DNA of 50,873 bases, taken from Pseudomonadota bacterium. GTDB taxonomy: Bacteria > Pseudomonadota > Gammaproteobacteria > Xanthomonadales > Xanthomonadaceae. Positions 7,986-15,702 of this stretch are shown one piece after another. How positions within the stretch are numbered: position 1 is the stretch's first letter; each line of letters opens with the position of its first letter. Under the pieces are notes generated by a model. That model had not been told where the DNA came from. It worked only from the letters and a program-made list of their open reading frames with translations, and ran no database searches. The position numbers were made by a program, and so were the translations under genes. Where the stretch lies: NCBI GenBank assembly GCA_018240435.1, contig JAFEFT010000010.1, forward strand, positions 1-50,873, read 5' to 3'.

Positions 7986-9626
7986 ATGAGCCTGCAATTG
8001 CGCGCACCGGCGCCGGGCGAAGTCGGGCTGCGCCGCGAGCTGTACTTCCTTGCCTTGTTTCGCGTCGTCGAGGGCGGCCTGCTGACCTTCGCCGCGTACG
8101 GCCCGCTCGGCGCCACTGCCGTGCGCAGCGTGGCGTGGGCGGGCAGTACCGCGATCGCCTATTTGATCGTCGCCTGCGCGCTGTTTTTGCTCGCCAACAA
8201 GCCGCGCTGGACGCCGAGGCAGCTGCTCGCCGCCGGCGTCGCGCTCGACCTGCCGGCGTTCGCCGTGCTGTTGCACGAACTGCCGGGCTTCAGCAACGGC
8301 GTCAGCCTGCTGATGCTGTTCAACGTCGGCGCCTGTGCGCTGTTGATGCGGCTGGGCTGGAGCCTGATTCTGGGCGCGCTGGCGGCCTTGATCCAGATCG
8401 GCGAAGTGGTGGTGTCGGTGTTGACGCAGGTCGAGCCGCGCACGCTGCCCGAAGCGGTGATGTTCAGCGTCAGCTACCTGCTGACCGCCACCTTCACCAA
8501 CGTCCTTGGCCGCCAGTTGAGCCAGACCGAGGTACTGGCGCAGCAACGCGGCGTGCAGGTCGACAGCCTGGCGCGCGTCAACGAGATGATCATCCGGCGC
8601 ATGCGCACCGGCCTGATTGCGGTGGATTCGGGCAATGCCATCCGTCTGTTCAACGAGTCGGCGTGGTATCTGCTCGGCAACCCGGCGCCCGACCGCAAGG
8701 CCTTGGCCGACGTCGCCCCGGAGCTCTCGCGCCGACTCTGGTTCTGGCGTCACCAGCAGAAGCTCGACACCACGCCGCTGACGCTGGCGCCGGACACGCC
8801 GGCGGTGATCCCGCGCTTCACCTCGCTCGGCGGCGTCCACGACCTGACCTTGATCTTCCTCGACGACACCTCGCTGCTGTCGCGCCGTGCCGAGGAACTG
8901 ACGCTGACCACACTGGGCCGGCTCGCCGCCTCGATCGCGCACGAGATCCGCAACCCGCTGGCGGCGATCAGCCACGCCGGCCAGCTCTTGCGCGAATCGG
9001 TGATCGAGCCGGAAACCGACCACCGCCTCGTGGAGATCATCAATTCCCAGTGCCAGCGCATGGACGGCATCGTCCAGAACGTGCTGGGCCTGGCCCGCCG
9101 CGAGCGCTCGCAGCCCGAGACGCTGGAGCTGGTGGCGTGGTCACATCACTTCCTGGCCGACTTCCATCGCAGCCAGCCTGACGAGCGCGACGAGCTCAAG
9201 ATCAGCGCTCCGCGCGGCGCGGTGCGGGCGATGATGGACCCGCAGCACCTGCAGCAAGTGGTGACGGTGCTGGTGCAGAACGCGCTGACCTACGGCCGCA
9301 TGCCCGGCGAGGCGGCACGGGTGACGCTGGTGATCCATCGCGAAGGCGACGGCGAGCCGATGCTCGATGTCGTCGATCGCGGCCCGGGCATCGCCGCCGC
9401 TGCCGCCGCGCGGCTGTTCGAGCCCTTCTACACCACCAGCGAACACGGCACCGGCCTGGGCCTGTACATCGCCCGCCAGCTGTGCGAGGCCAATCAAGCC
9501 AGCTTGAGCTACGTTCCGCTGCCGGGCGGCGGCAGCTGTTTTCGCACCACCCTGGCGCGCGCCGAGCCGGTGTCGCAGCCGGTCCCCGTCGAAGCGCCGA
9601 CAGCGGCGCGTCCGGGCTCGGCCTAG
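7986..9626 (+). CDS. pilS: sensor histidine kinase PilS
   Basis: PilS is the membrane kinase of the PilS-PilR pair that controls pilin transcription. About six hydrophobic segments occupy the first ~190 residues (for example LALFRVVEGGLLTFAAYGPL and AIAYLIVACALFLL). A PAS-like region follows (MRTGLIAVDSGNAIRLFNES). The HisKA H-box SIAHEIRNPLAAISHAGQ carries His319. The ATPase domain has the N-box (VLVQNALTYG), the G1 box DRGPGIA, the F-box LFEPFYTT and the G2 box GTGLGLYIAR. I chose ATG 7986 (MSLQLRAP) because sequence upstream is not family-like. The protein is 546 aa. pilR follows after 59 bp. Confidence 0.93.
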   Translation: MSLQLRAPAPGEVGLRRELYFLALFRVVEGGLLTFAAYGPLGATAVRSVAWAGSTAIAYLIVACALFLLANKPRWTPRQLLAAGVALDLPAFAVLLHELPGFSNGVSLLMLFNVGACALLMRLGWSLILGALAALIQIGEVVVSVLTQVEPRTLPEAVMFSVSYLLTATFTNVLGRQLSQTEVLAQQRGVQVDSLARVNEMIIRRMRTGLIAVDSGNAIRLFNESAWYLLGNPAPDRKALADVAPELSRRLWFWRHQQKLDTTPLTLAPDTPAVIPRFTSLGGVHDLTLIFLDDTSLLSRRAEELTLTTLGRLAASIAHEIRNPLAAISHAGQLLRESVIEPETDHRLVEIINSQCQRMDGIVQNVLGLARRERSQPETLELVAWSHHFLADFHRSQPDERDELKISAPRGAVRAMMDPQHLQQVVTVLVQNALTYGRMPGEAARVTLVIHREGDGEPMLDVVDRGPGIAAAAAARLFEPFYTTSEHGTGLGLYIARQLCEANQASLSYVPLPGGGSCFRTTLARAEPVSQPVPVEAPTAARPGSA

Positions 9627-9672
9627 CCGGTCGCGCACGCCAGCGGCAAGGCGGGCGCGAACGGCCGTCCCG

Positions 9673-9678
9673 TATACT
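9673..9678 (+). promoter_or_regulatory. candidate -10 element just upstream of pilR
   Basis: TATACT preceded by CG lies 7 nt before the pilR ATG. No convincing -35 is visible. If used, transcription would start at or very near the start codon, giving a leaderless message. A similar TATACT at 7945-7950 precedes pilS. The call rests only on sequence resemblance. Confidence 0.25.
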
Positions 9679-9685
9679 TTCCGCC

Positions 9686-11068
9686 ATGAGCAAACCCAAC
9701 GTCCTCGTCGTCGACGACGAACGCGACATCCGCGAATTGCTGACCATCACCCTGGGTCGCATGGGGCTGCTGGTGGACAGCGCCGGCAACGTCGCCGAGG
9801 CCAAGGCGCGCCTCGCTGCCGGCCGCTACGGCTTGTGCCTGACCGACATGCGCCTGCCCGACGGCAACGGGCTGGAGATCATCGCCCACATCGTCGCCCG
9901 CCATCCGGAAACGCCGGTGGCGATGATCACCGCCTACGGCAACGTCGAGGCGGCGGTGGACGCCCTCAAGGCCGGCGCCTTCGACTTCGTCTCCAAACCG
10001 GTCGATCTGACGGTATTGCGCCGACTGGTCGGCAATGCCCTGGAACTGCAATCGCAACGGCGATCGTCCGCCGCGCCCGCGTCGGGCCTGACCGGGCAGG
10101 CGCCGGCCATGCAGCAGTTGCGGCAGACCATCGCCAAGCTGGCGCGCAGTCAGGCGCCGGTCTACATCAGCGGCGAATCCGGCGCCGGCAAGGAGCGGGT
10201 GGCGCGGCTGATCCACGAACAAGGACCGCGCGCGACCGGCCCGTTCGTGCCGGTCAATTGCGGCGCCATCCCCGGCGAACTGATGGAAAGCGAATTCTTC
10301 GGCCACCGCAAGGGCAGCTTCACCGGCGCCCACGCCGACAAGGAAGGCCTGTTCCAGGCCGCCAACGGCGGCACCTTGTTCCTCGACGAAGTGGCCGAGC
10401 TGCCGTTGCCGATGCAGGTCAAGCTGCTGCGCGTGATCCAGGAAAAATCCGTGCGCGCCGTCGGCGCCGCCAGCGAAGTGCCGGTGGACGTGCGCATCCT
10501 CTCGGCCACGCACAAGGATCTGGCGAAACTGGTCGAGGAAAACCGCTTCCGCCACGACCTGTACTACCGCCTCAACGTGATCGAACTGCGGGTGCCGCCG
10601 TTGCGCGAGCGCACCCAGGACATCCCGCTGCTGACCGAGGCCATCTTGCACAAACTGGCGACCGAACTGGGCGAGCCGGTACCGACGCCGAACGCCGAGG
10701 CGATGGCGGCGCTTGCCGATTACGCGTTCCCCGGCAACGTGCGCGAGCTGGAGAACATCCTCGAACGCGCGGTGGCGCTGTGCGAAGGCGACAGCATCGG
10801 CGTCGACGACCTGCAGCTGCCGGAGGTTCTCGTCACCCATACCGGGGTGCCGATTGCAACCTCGGCGCCCGCCGGCCCGGCCGCCCCCTCGGCAACGACC
10901 GCAAACCCGATCGCCGGCGACCTGCCCCGGCGCATGGAAACCCTCGAGCGCGAGGCGATCATCCGCGCCCTGGAGGAATGCCGCTACAACAAGACCAAGG
11001 CAGCTGCGCGCCTGGGCATCACCTTTCGTGCGCTGCGTTACAAGCTCAAGAAGCTGGCGATCGAGTGA
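9686..11068 (+). CDS. pilR: sigma-54-dependent response regulator PilR
   Basis: PilR is the NtrC-family activator of pilin genes. The receiver domain (1-120) has phospho-acceptor Asp54 in CLTDMRLPDG and Lys in VSKPVDL. The AAA+ domain has the Walker A GESGAGKE, the sigma-54-contacting GSFTGA loop (in RKGSFTGAHADKEG), and GGTLFLDEVAELPL for Walker B. The C-terminal Fis-type helix-turn-helix is NKTKAAARLGITFRALRYKL. The 460-aa length is typical. ATG 9686 (MSKPNVLVVDDERD) is fixed by the receiver-domain start. Its expected targets, the sigma-54 promoters at 14292 and 14980, lie within 4 kb downstream. Confidence 0.95.
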   Translation: MSKPNVLVVDDERDIRELLTITLGRMGLLVDSAGNVAEAKARLAAGRYGLCLTDMRLPDGNGLEIIAHIVARHPETPVAMITAYGNVEAAVDALKAGAFDFVSKPVDLTVLRRLVGNALELQSQRRSSAAPASGLTGQAPAMQQLRQTIAKLARSQAPVYISGESGAGKERVARLIHEQGPRATGPFVPVNCGAIPGELMESEFFGHRKGSFTGAHADKEGLFQAANGGTLFLDEVAELPLPMQVKLLRVIQEKSVRAVGAASEVPVDVRILSATHKDLAKLVEENRFRHDLYYRLNVIELRVPPLRERTQDIPLLTEAILHKLATELGEPVPTPNAEAMAALADYAFPGNVRELENILERAVALCEGDSIGVDDLQLPEVLVTHTGVPIATSAPAGPAAPSATTANPIAGDLPRRMETLEREAIIRALEECRYNKTKAAARLGITFRALRYKLKKLAIE

Positions 11069-11117
11069 CGAGGTTTCCTGCGCGGCTCAGTGCCTGAGGC
11101 TGAAAACCAGCAGCCCA

Positions 11118-14100
11118 TCAGCGGCGATCGGCAGTCTGATTGTCAGCCCACGCTTGCAGGAAGACGCGGATTGCGCCGTATCTTCCGGAAGCAACCTTGA
11201 TATCGTCTCCCCAAGCACTTTCCAGCGCGCCAACCTGCTGCGGATGACGGCTGCCGATCGCACCGAGCATGGCCAATACCAGCATCTGCTCGCGCAACTG
11301 ATCCGGAGCGTCACGGTCCGCGTGCAATCGCTGCAGCGCCTGTACCGCCAATGGCTGCAGTTGCGCGACATCCCGGCTCGCAGCGGCGGCGAAGGCGGCC
11401 AGCACGGCCGCACCGGCATTCGGCAAGGGCGCGTCGGCGGTCCGCCACCCAGGATTCAGCCATACGCCAACGAGATCATCCGCAGGCAGCAGCCCGATCG
11501 AATTGCCGGCCAGTTCCGAAACGTCCTTGTACCAGCGCTTGGCGAATTCCACATCGGCGCCGTTGTCGAGACCGTGCAACTCGCGAACCCGATCCGCCAG
11601 ATCGGGATCGTGAACCTGCAACACCCTGTCATCGCGCTCGCGCATCGCCTTGACGATCGCCCAAGCACGCACCGTGCGTTCCGCAAACAGGCTGTTGCGA
11701 TCGTAGGTGATCGCCGCCGGGTCAGGCGGCTGGCGCCCCTCGAGCACATCCAGCACCGGTAGTCCGTTGATCACCAGGTCTTGAAGAACGGTGGAACTTG
11801 CGGCCGTAAATCGCGTCCGCGGCCCCTCCAGCGATACGGTGGGATGGAAGTCCGAATGCGGACTGGCGCCGGTATAGGTCACGAATGCCCGCAAGATGCG
11901 CTCGGATCCGATGCGCCGCATCCGGAAATCCGCATCGTCGCGCAGCCCGACTTCCACCAGATCACCCTGCAAAGCGGACAGATTCCGGAGTACCAGCGGG
12001 GGCAACGGGCGATCGCGGGCGACGAACATCAGATCCGCGCTGTTGGTCAGATAAACGTCTACATGCGGATAAACGGATACCAGCGCTGCGACCATCGAGG
12101 ACAGCAGACGATCATCGATCTCGTAGGACTGAATCCACTGCACCAGCAGCCCGCCGGGGCGCAGGTGGCGATGCACGAAACCGTAGAACTCCTTCGTGAA
12201 CAGACTGGCCACGCCGCTGACCCACGGATTGGACGGCTCGGAAATCACCACGTCGAATTGCCGGTTTCCAGTGGCAAAGTAGGTTCGTGCGTCGTCGAAT
12301 TTCGGCATCGATCGTGGATCGGAATATCCGCGCGCCACCTTGGGCCCGAGCAACCGCGCCCCGTCGTGCATCGCCGGCTCGATCTCGATCGTCGTCACGG
12401 TTTTTGGTATCGGGCTGCCCAATAGGGTCGCCGTGGTCATCCCGGACCCCCAACCGATGACGGCGATCGTGTCGGGTCGCGACATCAGCGCCAACGGAAG
12501 AGCCGCCGCCATCCGCATGGTGATTTCGTCGCTCGACGCCAACCCCTGGCCGGTCACGTTGATTGCCGCGTCGGGCTTGCCATTGGTGGAGATCGCCGAA
12601 TACCCGCCATCCTCTTCGAACACGCTCACCGTCGCAGTCTTGCCGTCGCGCAGGAAAACCACCTTCTGTCCCGGCACGCGCGTTTGCCCGGTGCGGAACA
12701 CGCCCGCAGTCTGCGCCAGCGGATCCGGGCGTCCGAACTGCAGGCTGAACGCCAGCGCCAGCACGCCGCAGGCGGCGGACATCGCATAACCGACCCAGCG
12801 GGTAACCAGGCTCAGATAACGAAGCAGTAACAAGCCGAGCACGAGGTCGGCGGTGGCAGCCAAGGTGATCGAAAGGCCCACGCCAATGGCCGGAATCAGC
12901 GCATGCAGAGTCAGAAAAACCCCGACGATCGCACCCAGCGTATTGGCCGCATAAACTCGACCGATGCTGGCCTCGCCGTGCCCGCCGCGCAGCAACGCCA
13001 TGGTCAGCAAGGGCAAGGTCATGCCGGCGAAGAATGCCGCCGGCAGCATCACCAGCATCGCGATGACGGCGCTGCCGAGGTTGAACAACAAGTAGCCCGA
13101 ATCGTTGCGCGCCAACGCGCCCATCAACCACGCGACACCGTTGAAGGATTGCGTGAACACCGGCACCGAGATCAGTGCGGCGATGCCCATCCAGACCTGC
13201 GCATGACCGGTCGCAGCCACCGGATCGATGATGCGCGAACTGCGCCGCCGCACCCACAGGCCGCCCAGGGCCAGGCCCAAAATGAATGCCGACAACATCA
13301 ACTCGAAGGCATGTACGGTGGTGCCCAGCGCCTGGTTGAGCAAACGCACCCAGCCGAGTTCGTAAACGAACGACGTGGCGCCGGTGACGCCGGCTGCGAG
13401 CAACAACCAGCGGGGACGGCGAAGGCCACCGGGTCGCCCGGCATCGACGGTATCAACGGCTGGGGCTGCGATTGACGATCCACCTTCGCCGATGGCGGCG
13501 GCCACGCCCCACGCCAGCACCCCGACGAGGACATTGATGGCGCCAGCAACCCGCACCGCGCCGGGCATGCCACCCCATGGCAGCAAGACGAAGGTACACA
13601 ACAGCGCTCCGAAAGCCGCGCCGATGCTGTTGGTGAAATACAAACCACCGAGCACCTGCCCGTCCTCGCCCGGCGTCAAACGCAGGTAACCGCCGCTGAG
13701 CAACGGGAAGGTCATGCCCAGCAACACGCTTTGCGGCGCGATCAACAGCGCCGCCGTACTCCACTGCCAAGCATGAGCGAGCCCATCGTTGTGCAGGGCC
13801 GGCAGCACCACGTCCTGCGAAAATTCGGTGTAGCCGACGAACACCGAATGGAACACCAGCCCGACCATGCCGATCAAGATCTCGACCCACGCATAGGCGC
13901 GGATCAGCCGCTGCATGTCCGGCGCCTTCCGGCTCGCCAGCCACGCCCCCAGCGCCATGCCACCCATGTAGATCGCCAGCACCAGGGATTGCGCGTAGGC
14001 GGCATGTCCGAGCGTCAGCCCCAGATAGCTCGACCAGACAGACTGGTAGATCAGGCCGGCGACACCGGACAGGACGAACAGGGCCAGCAACGCTCGGCCG

Positions 14101-14120
14101 ATGGCGCGCGTGGAGTGCAT
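11118..14120 (-). CDS. MFS-like / spermidine-synthase-like fusion membrane protein
   Basis: The 1000-aa product begins with a long hydrophobic half (about residues 1-480) of roughly a dozen membrane segments, including ALLALFVLSGVAGLIYQSVW and SLVLAIYMGGMALGAWLASR. A Rossmann methyltransferase-like domain of the spermidine synthase superfamily follows, with the SAM-binding loop VIGWGSGMTTATLLGS near residue 552 and ISEPSNPWVSGVASLFTKEF near 625. A C-terminal helical extension of about 250 residues is of unknown type. The acidic residues that bind putrescine in true spermidine synthases are replaced by SEPSNPW, as in other MFS-fused members, so polyamine synthesis is not assured. ATG 14120 (MHSTRAIG) has GGGAAATCGGAA upstream. 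It lies between pilR (convergent) and the pilins (divergent); its role there is unknown. Confidence 0.8.
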   Translation of the reverse strand: MHSTRAIGRALLALFVLSGVAGLIYQSVWSSYLGLTLGHAAYAQSLVLAIYMGGMALGAWLASRKAPDMQRLIRAYAWVEILIGMVGLVFHSVFVGYTEFSQDVVLPALHNDGLAHAWQWSTAALLIAPQSVLLGMTFPLLSGGYLRLTPGEDGQVLGGLYFTNSIGAAFGALLCTFVLLPWGGMPGAVRVAGAINVLVGVLAWGVAAAIGEGGSSIAAPAVDTVDAGRPGGLRRPRWLLLAAGVTGATSFVYELGWVRLLNQALGTTVHAFELMLSAFILGLALGGLWVRRRSSRIIDPVAATGHAQVWMGIAALISVPVFTQSFNGVAWLMGALARNDSGYLLFNLGSAVIAMLVMLPAAFFAGMTLPLLTMALLRGGHGEASIGRVYAANTLGAIVGVFLTLHALIPAIGVGLSITLAATADLVLGLLLLRYLSLVTRWVGYAMSAACGVLALAFSLQFGRPDPLAQTAGVFRTGQTRVPGQKVVFLRDGKTATVSVFEEDGGYSAISTNGKPDAAINVTGQGLASSDEITMRMAAALPLALMSRPDTIAVIGWGSGMTTATLLGSPIPKTVTTIEIEPAMHDGARLLGPKVARGYSDPRSMPKFDDARTYFATGNRQFDVVISEPSNPWVSGVASLFTKEFYGFVHRHLRPGGLLVQWIQSYEIDDRLLSSMVAALVSVYPHVDVYLTNSADLMFVARDRPLPPLVLRNLSALQGDLVEVGLRDDADFRMRRIGSERILRAFVTYTGASPHSDFHPTVSLEGPRTRFTAASSTVLQDLVINGLPVLDVLEGRQPPDPAAITYDRNSLFAERTVRAWAIVKAMRERDDRVLQVHDPDLADRVRELHGLDNGADVEFAKRWYKDVSELAGNSIGLLPADDLVGVWLNPGWRTADAPLPNAGAAVLAAFAAAASRDVAQLQPLAVQALQRLHADRDAPDQLREQMLVLAMLGAIGSRHPQQVGALESAWGDDIKVASGRYGAIRVFLQAWADNQTADRR

Positions 14121-14291
14121 TTCCGATTTCCCGATCAGACGTCGATTGCAGTCTAGCAATGCGGCGAAGATCGGCGATAGCCGCCACTGATGGCAATCGA
14201 GCGCCCGCACGATGATCGCAACGCTCGTCCGTGATCCGCGAAATCTCGCAACACGACTCGGCATCCAGCCCGAGCAAAGGCCGCCCGGAAC

Positions 14292-14307
14292 AGGCACGAA
14301 ACTTGCT
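14292..14307 (+). promoter_or_regulatory. sigma-54 promoter of the first pilin gene
   Basis: AGGCAC-GAAAC-TTGCT matches the -24/-12 consensus TGGCAC-N5-TTGCW except for A in place of the first T. The 5-nt spacing is exact. It sits 89 bp before the pilA start, and PilR, a sigma-54 activator, is encoded nearby. Both support this call. Confidence 0.8.
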
Positions 14308-14396
14308 TGGCCATGCTCGAACGTCCCTCCGGCTTGCTCGGGGTCGTGCCCGGCCGCGGCAACCAAGCCGTCGTCCACGAGGTTGCGGAGGTTTGC

Positions 14397-14861
14397 ATGC
14401 ACCCGATGAACCGAGGCTTCACCCTGATCGAGCTGATGATCGTGGTCGCGATCATCGCCATCCTCGCCGCGATCGCCATCCCTGCGTATCAGGACTATCT
14501 GATTCGCTCGCAAGTCACCGAAGGCTTCAGTTTGGCAGGCGTTGCCGGCGCCAAATCCCAGATCGCCGAGTTCTACGCCAACAAGGGCTATCTGCCATCC
14601 AGCGGCGCATCGGTGAATCTGCCGTCACCGACCAGCGTCACCGGCAACTACGTCTCGCGGGTAGACGTTGGCACCGTCGCCGGCGGACCCGGGCTGATCA
14701 AGGCCACCTTCTCCAGCGCCACCCCACAGGAAGCCAATCGCAACATCAACGGCCTGTCGTTCGTGATGACGCCCACGCCATCGGCAGGTTCGATGCAATG
14801 GACCTGCAAGAGCGCACTCAACACGATTCCCCCGAAATACCTGCCGACATCTTGTCGGTAA
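14397..14861 (+). CDS. pilA: type IV pilin (major or alternative pilin, copy 1)
   Basis: The prepilin leader MHPMNRG is cleaved by PilD before Phe, giving the N-methylated [20 protein letters not shown] helix with Glu5. A two-cysteine C-terminal D-loop is present (WTCK...PTSCR). The 154-aa length fits group IVa pilins. ATG 14397 has GGAGG six bases upstream; an ATG at 14406 would shorten the leader to four residues. It is transcribed from its own sigma-54 promoter. It shares an identical 68-bp segment with the second pilin gene, while the rest of the two proteins is diverged. Confidence 0.93.
   Translation: MHPMNRGFTLIELMIVVAIIAILAAIAIPAYQDYLIRSQVTEGFSLAGVAGAKSQIAEFYANKGYLPSSGASVNLPSPTSVTGNYVSRVDVGTVAGGPGLIKATFSSATPQEANRNINGLSFVMTPTPSAGSMQWTCKSALNTIPPKYLPTSCR
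14415..14482 (+). repeat. 68-bp exact direct repeat, pilin copy 1
   Basis: This stretch, encoding [23 protein letters not shown], is identical base for base to 15147-15214 in the second pilin gene. Flanking coding sequence differs at many third positions. The identity at synonymous sites is more than protein conservation requires. Confidence 0.9.
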
Positions 14862-14979
14862 TGCGCCGCCATGACACAGAGCGTCAGTTTTTGACAATCG
14901 CTCGAGTGCGATTGACGTGCCACCGCCGATTCGCCATGCTGCGCCAGCAACAGCTCTGCAATTGAGGTTCGCCAGCAGT

Positions 14980-14995
14980 TGGCACGACATTTGCT
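14980..14995 (+). promoter_or_regulatory. sigma-54 promoter of the second pilin gene
   Basis: TGGCAC-GACAT-TTGCT is a perfect -24/-12 element. It is 133 bp upstream of the pilin ATG at 15129. A GTGTC motif (minus strand, 14873-14877) of the type bound by PilR in Pseudomonas lies about 100 bp upstream, but a single pentamer is weak evidence. Confidence 0.88.
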
Positions 14996-15128
14996 TGGCA
15001 TAGCCTGCGGGCATTCGGTGTGACTCGACCTGCCGTGCCATGGACGCGGTCTTCCAGTTCACCTGCCTGCGCATCATGTTCCACCGAAACACCCAAGGTT
15101 AGCTAACCCACCACCAAGGACTCATCAA

Positions 15129-15578
15129 ATGAACAAGATCCAGAAAGGCTTCACCCTGATCGAGCTGATGATCGTGGTCGCGATCATCGCCATCCTCGCC
15201 GCGATCGCCATCCCGGCCTATCAGGATTACGTGATCCGCTCGCAGGTTTCGGAAGGCTCCAGCCTGGCCGATGGCAGCAAGACCGCCGTCGCCGAGTTCT
15301 ACTCGAACAAGGGCACCTTCCCGAATACCAATGCCTCCGCTGGCGTTGCCGCCGCGGGCAGCATCCAGGGCAACTATGTTTCGTCGGTGACCATCACCGG
15401 CGGCGCTACTGGCCTCATCGACGTGCTGTACGGCAATCAGGCCAACACCGCGATCGCCGGCAAGCATCTCATGTTCAAGGGCACCCCGGCGGGTGGCTCG
15501 ACGACGTGGAATTGCAAGAACGGCACCAGCGGCACGAACATCAACGTCAAGTATCTGCCGACCATCTGCCGTCCGTAA
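15129..15578 (+). CDS. pilA: type IV pilin (copy 2)
   Basis: This 149-aa prepilin has leader MNKIQKG followed by the [20 protein letters not shown] helix and Glu5. Its globular domain is rich in Gly, Ala, Ser and Thr and ends with a two-Cys D-loop (WNCKNG...PTICRP). AAGGA precedes the ATG. It has the better sigma-54 promoter, a 130-bp leader and a strong intrinsic terminator right after it. That monocistronic design suits the highly expressed major pilin. Downstream is a GT-C glycosyltransferase. Confidence 0.94.
   Translation: MNKIQKGFTLIELMIVVAIIAILAAIAIPAYQDYVIRSQVSEGSSLADGSKTAVAEFYSNKGTFPNTNASAGVAAAGSIQGNYVSSVTITGGATGLIDVLYGNQANTAIAGKHLMFKGTPAGGSTTWNCKNGTSGTNINVKYLPTICRP
15147..15214 (+). 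repeat. 68-bp exact direct repeat, pilin copy 2
   Basis: This is the partner of 14415-14482; the two copies are identical and 732 bp apart. Confidence 0.9.
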
Positions 15579-15615
15579 CGGATAGCCGTTGTTTCGTTTC
15601 TGAATGCGTAGTGCC

Positions 15616-15646
15616 GAGGGCCGCCGCGAGGCGGCCCTCTTCTTTT
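15616..15646 (+). terminator. intrinsic terminator after the second pilin gene
   Basis: A perfect 10-bp stem GAGGGCCGCC/GGCGGCCCTC with a GCGA tetraloop is followed directly by TTCTTTT. It lies 38 bp past the pilin stop and before the glycosyltransferase gene, so most pilin transcripts should end here. Confidence 0.92.
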
Positions 15647-15702
15647 CGGCGTCGCCCGAACCCCATCCCGCGGGTGCTGGCATGGGTTATCCTCGACCGG
15701 CC

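Noticed and set aside
11118-14120. Calling the fusion protein a spermidine synthase (SpeE)
   Set aside because: Acceptor-binding acidic residues are not visible and half the protein is membrane-embedded, so only superfamily membership is supported.
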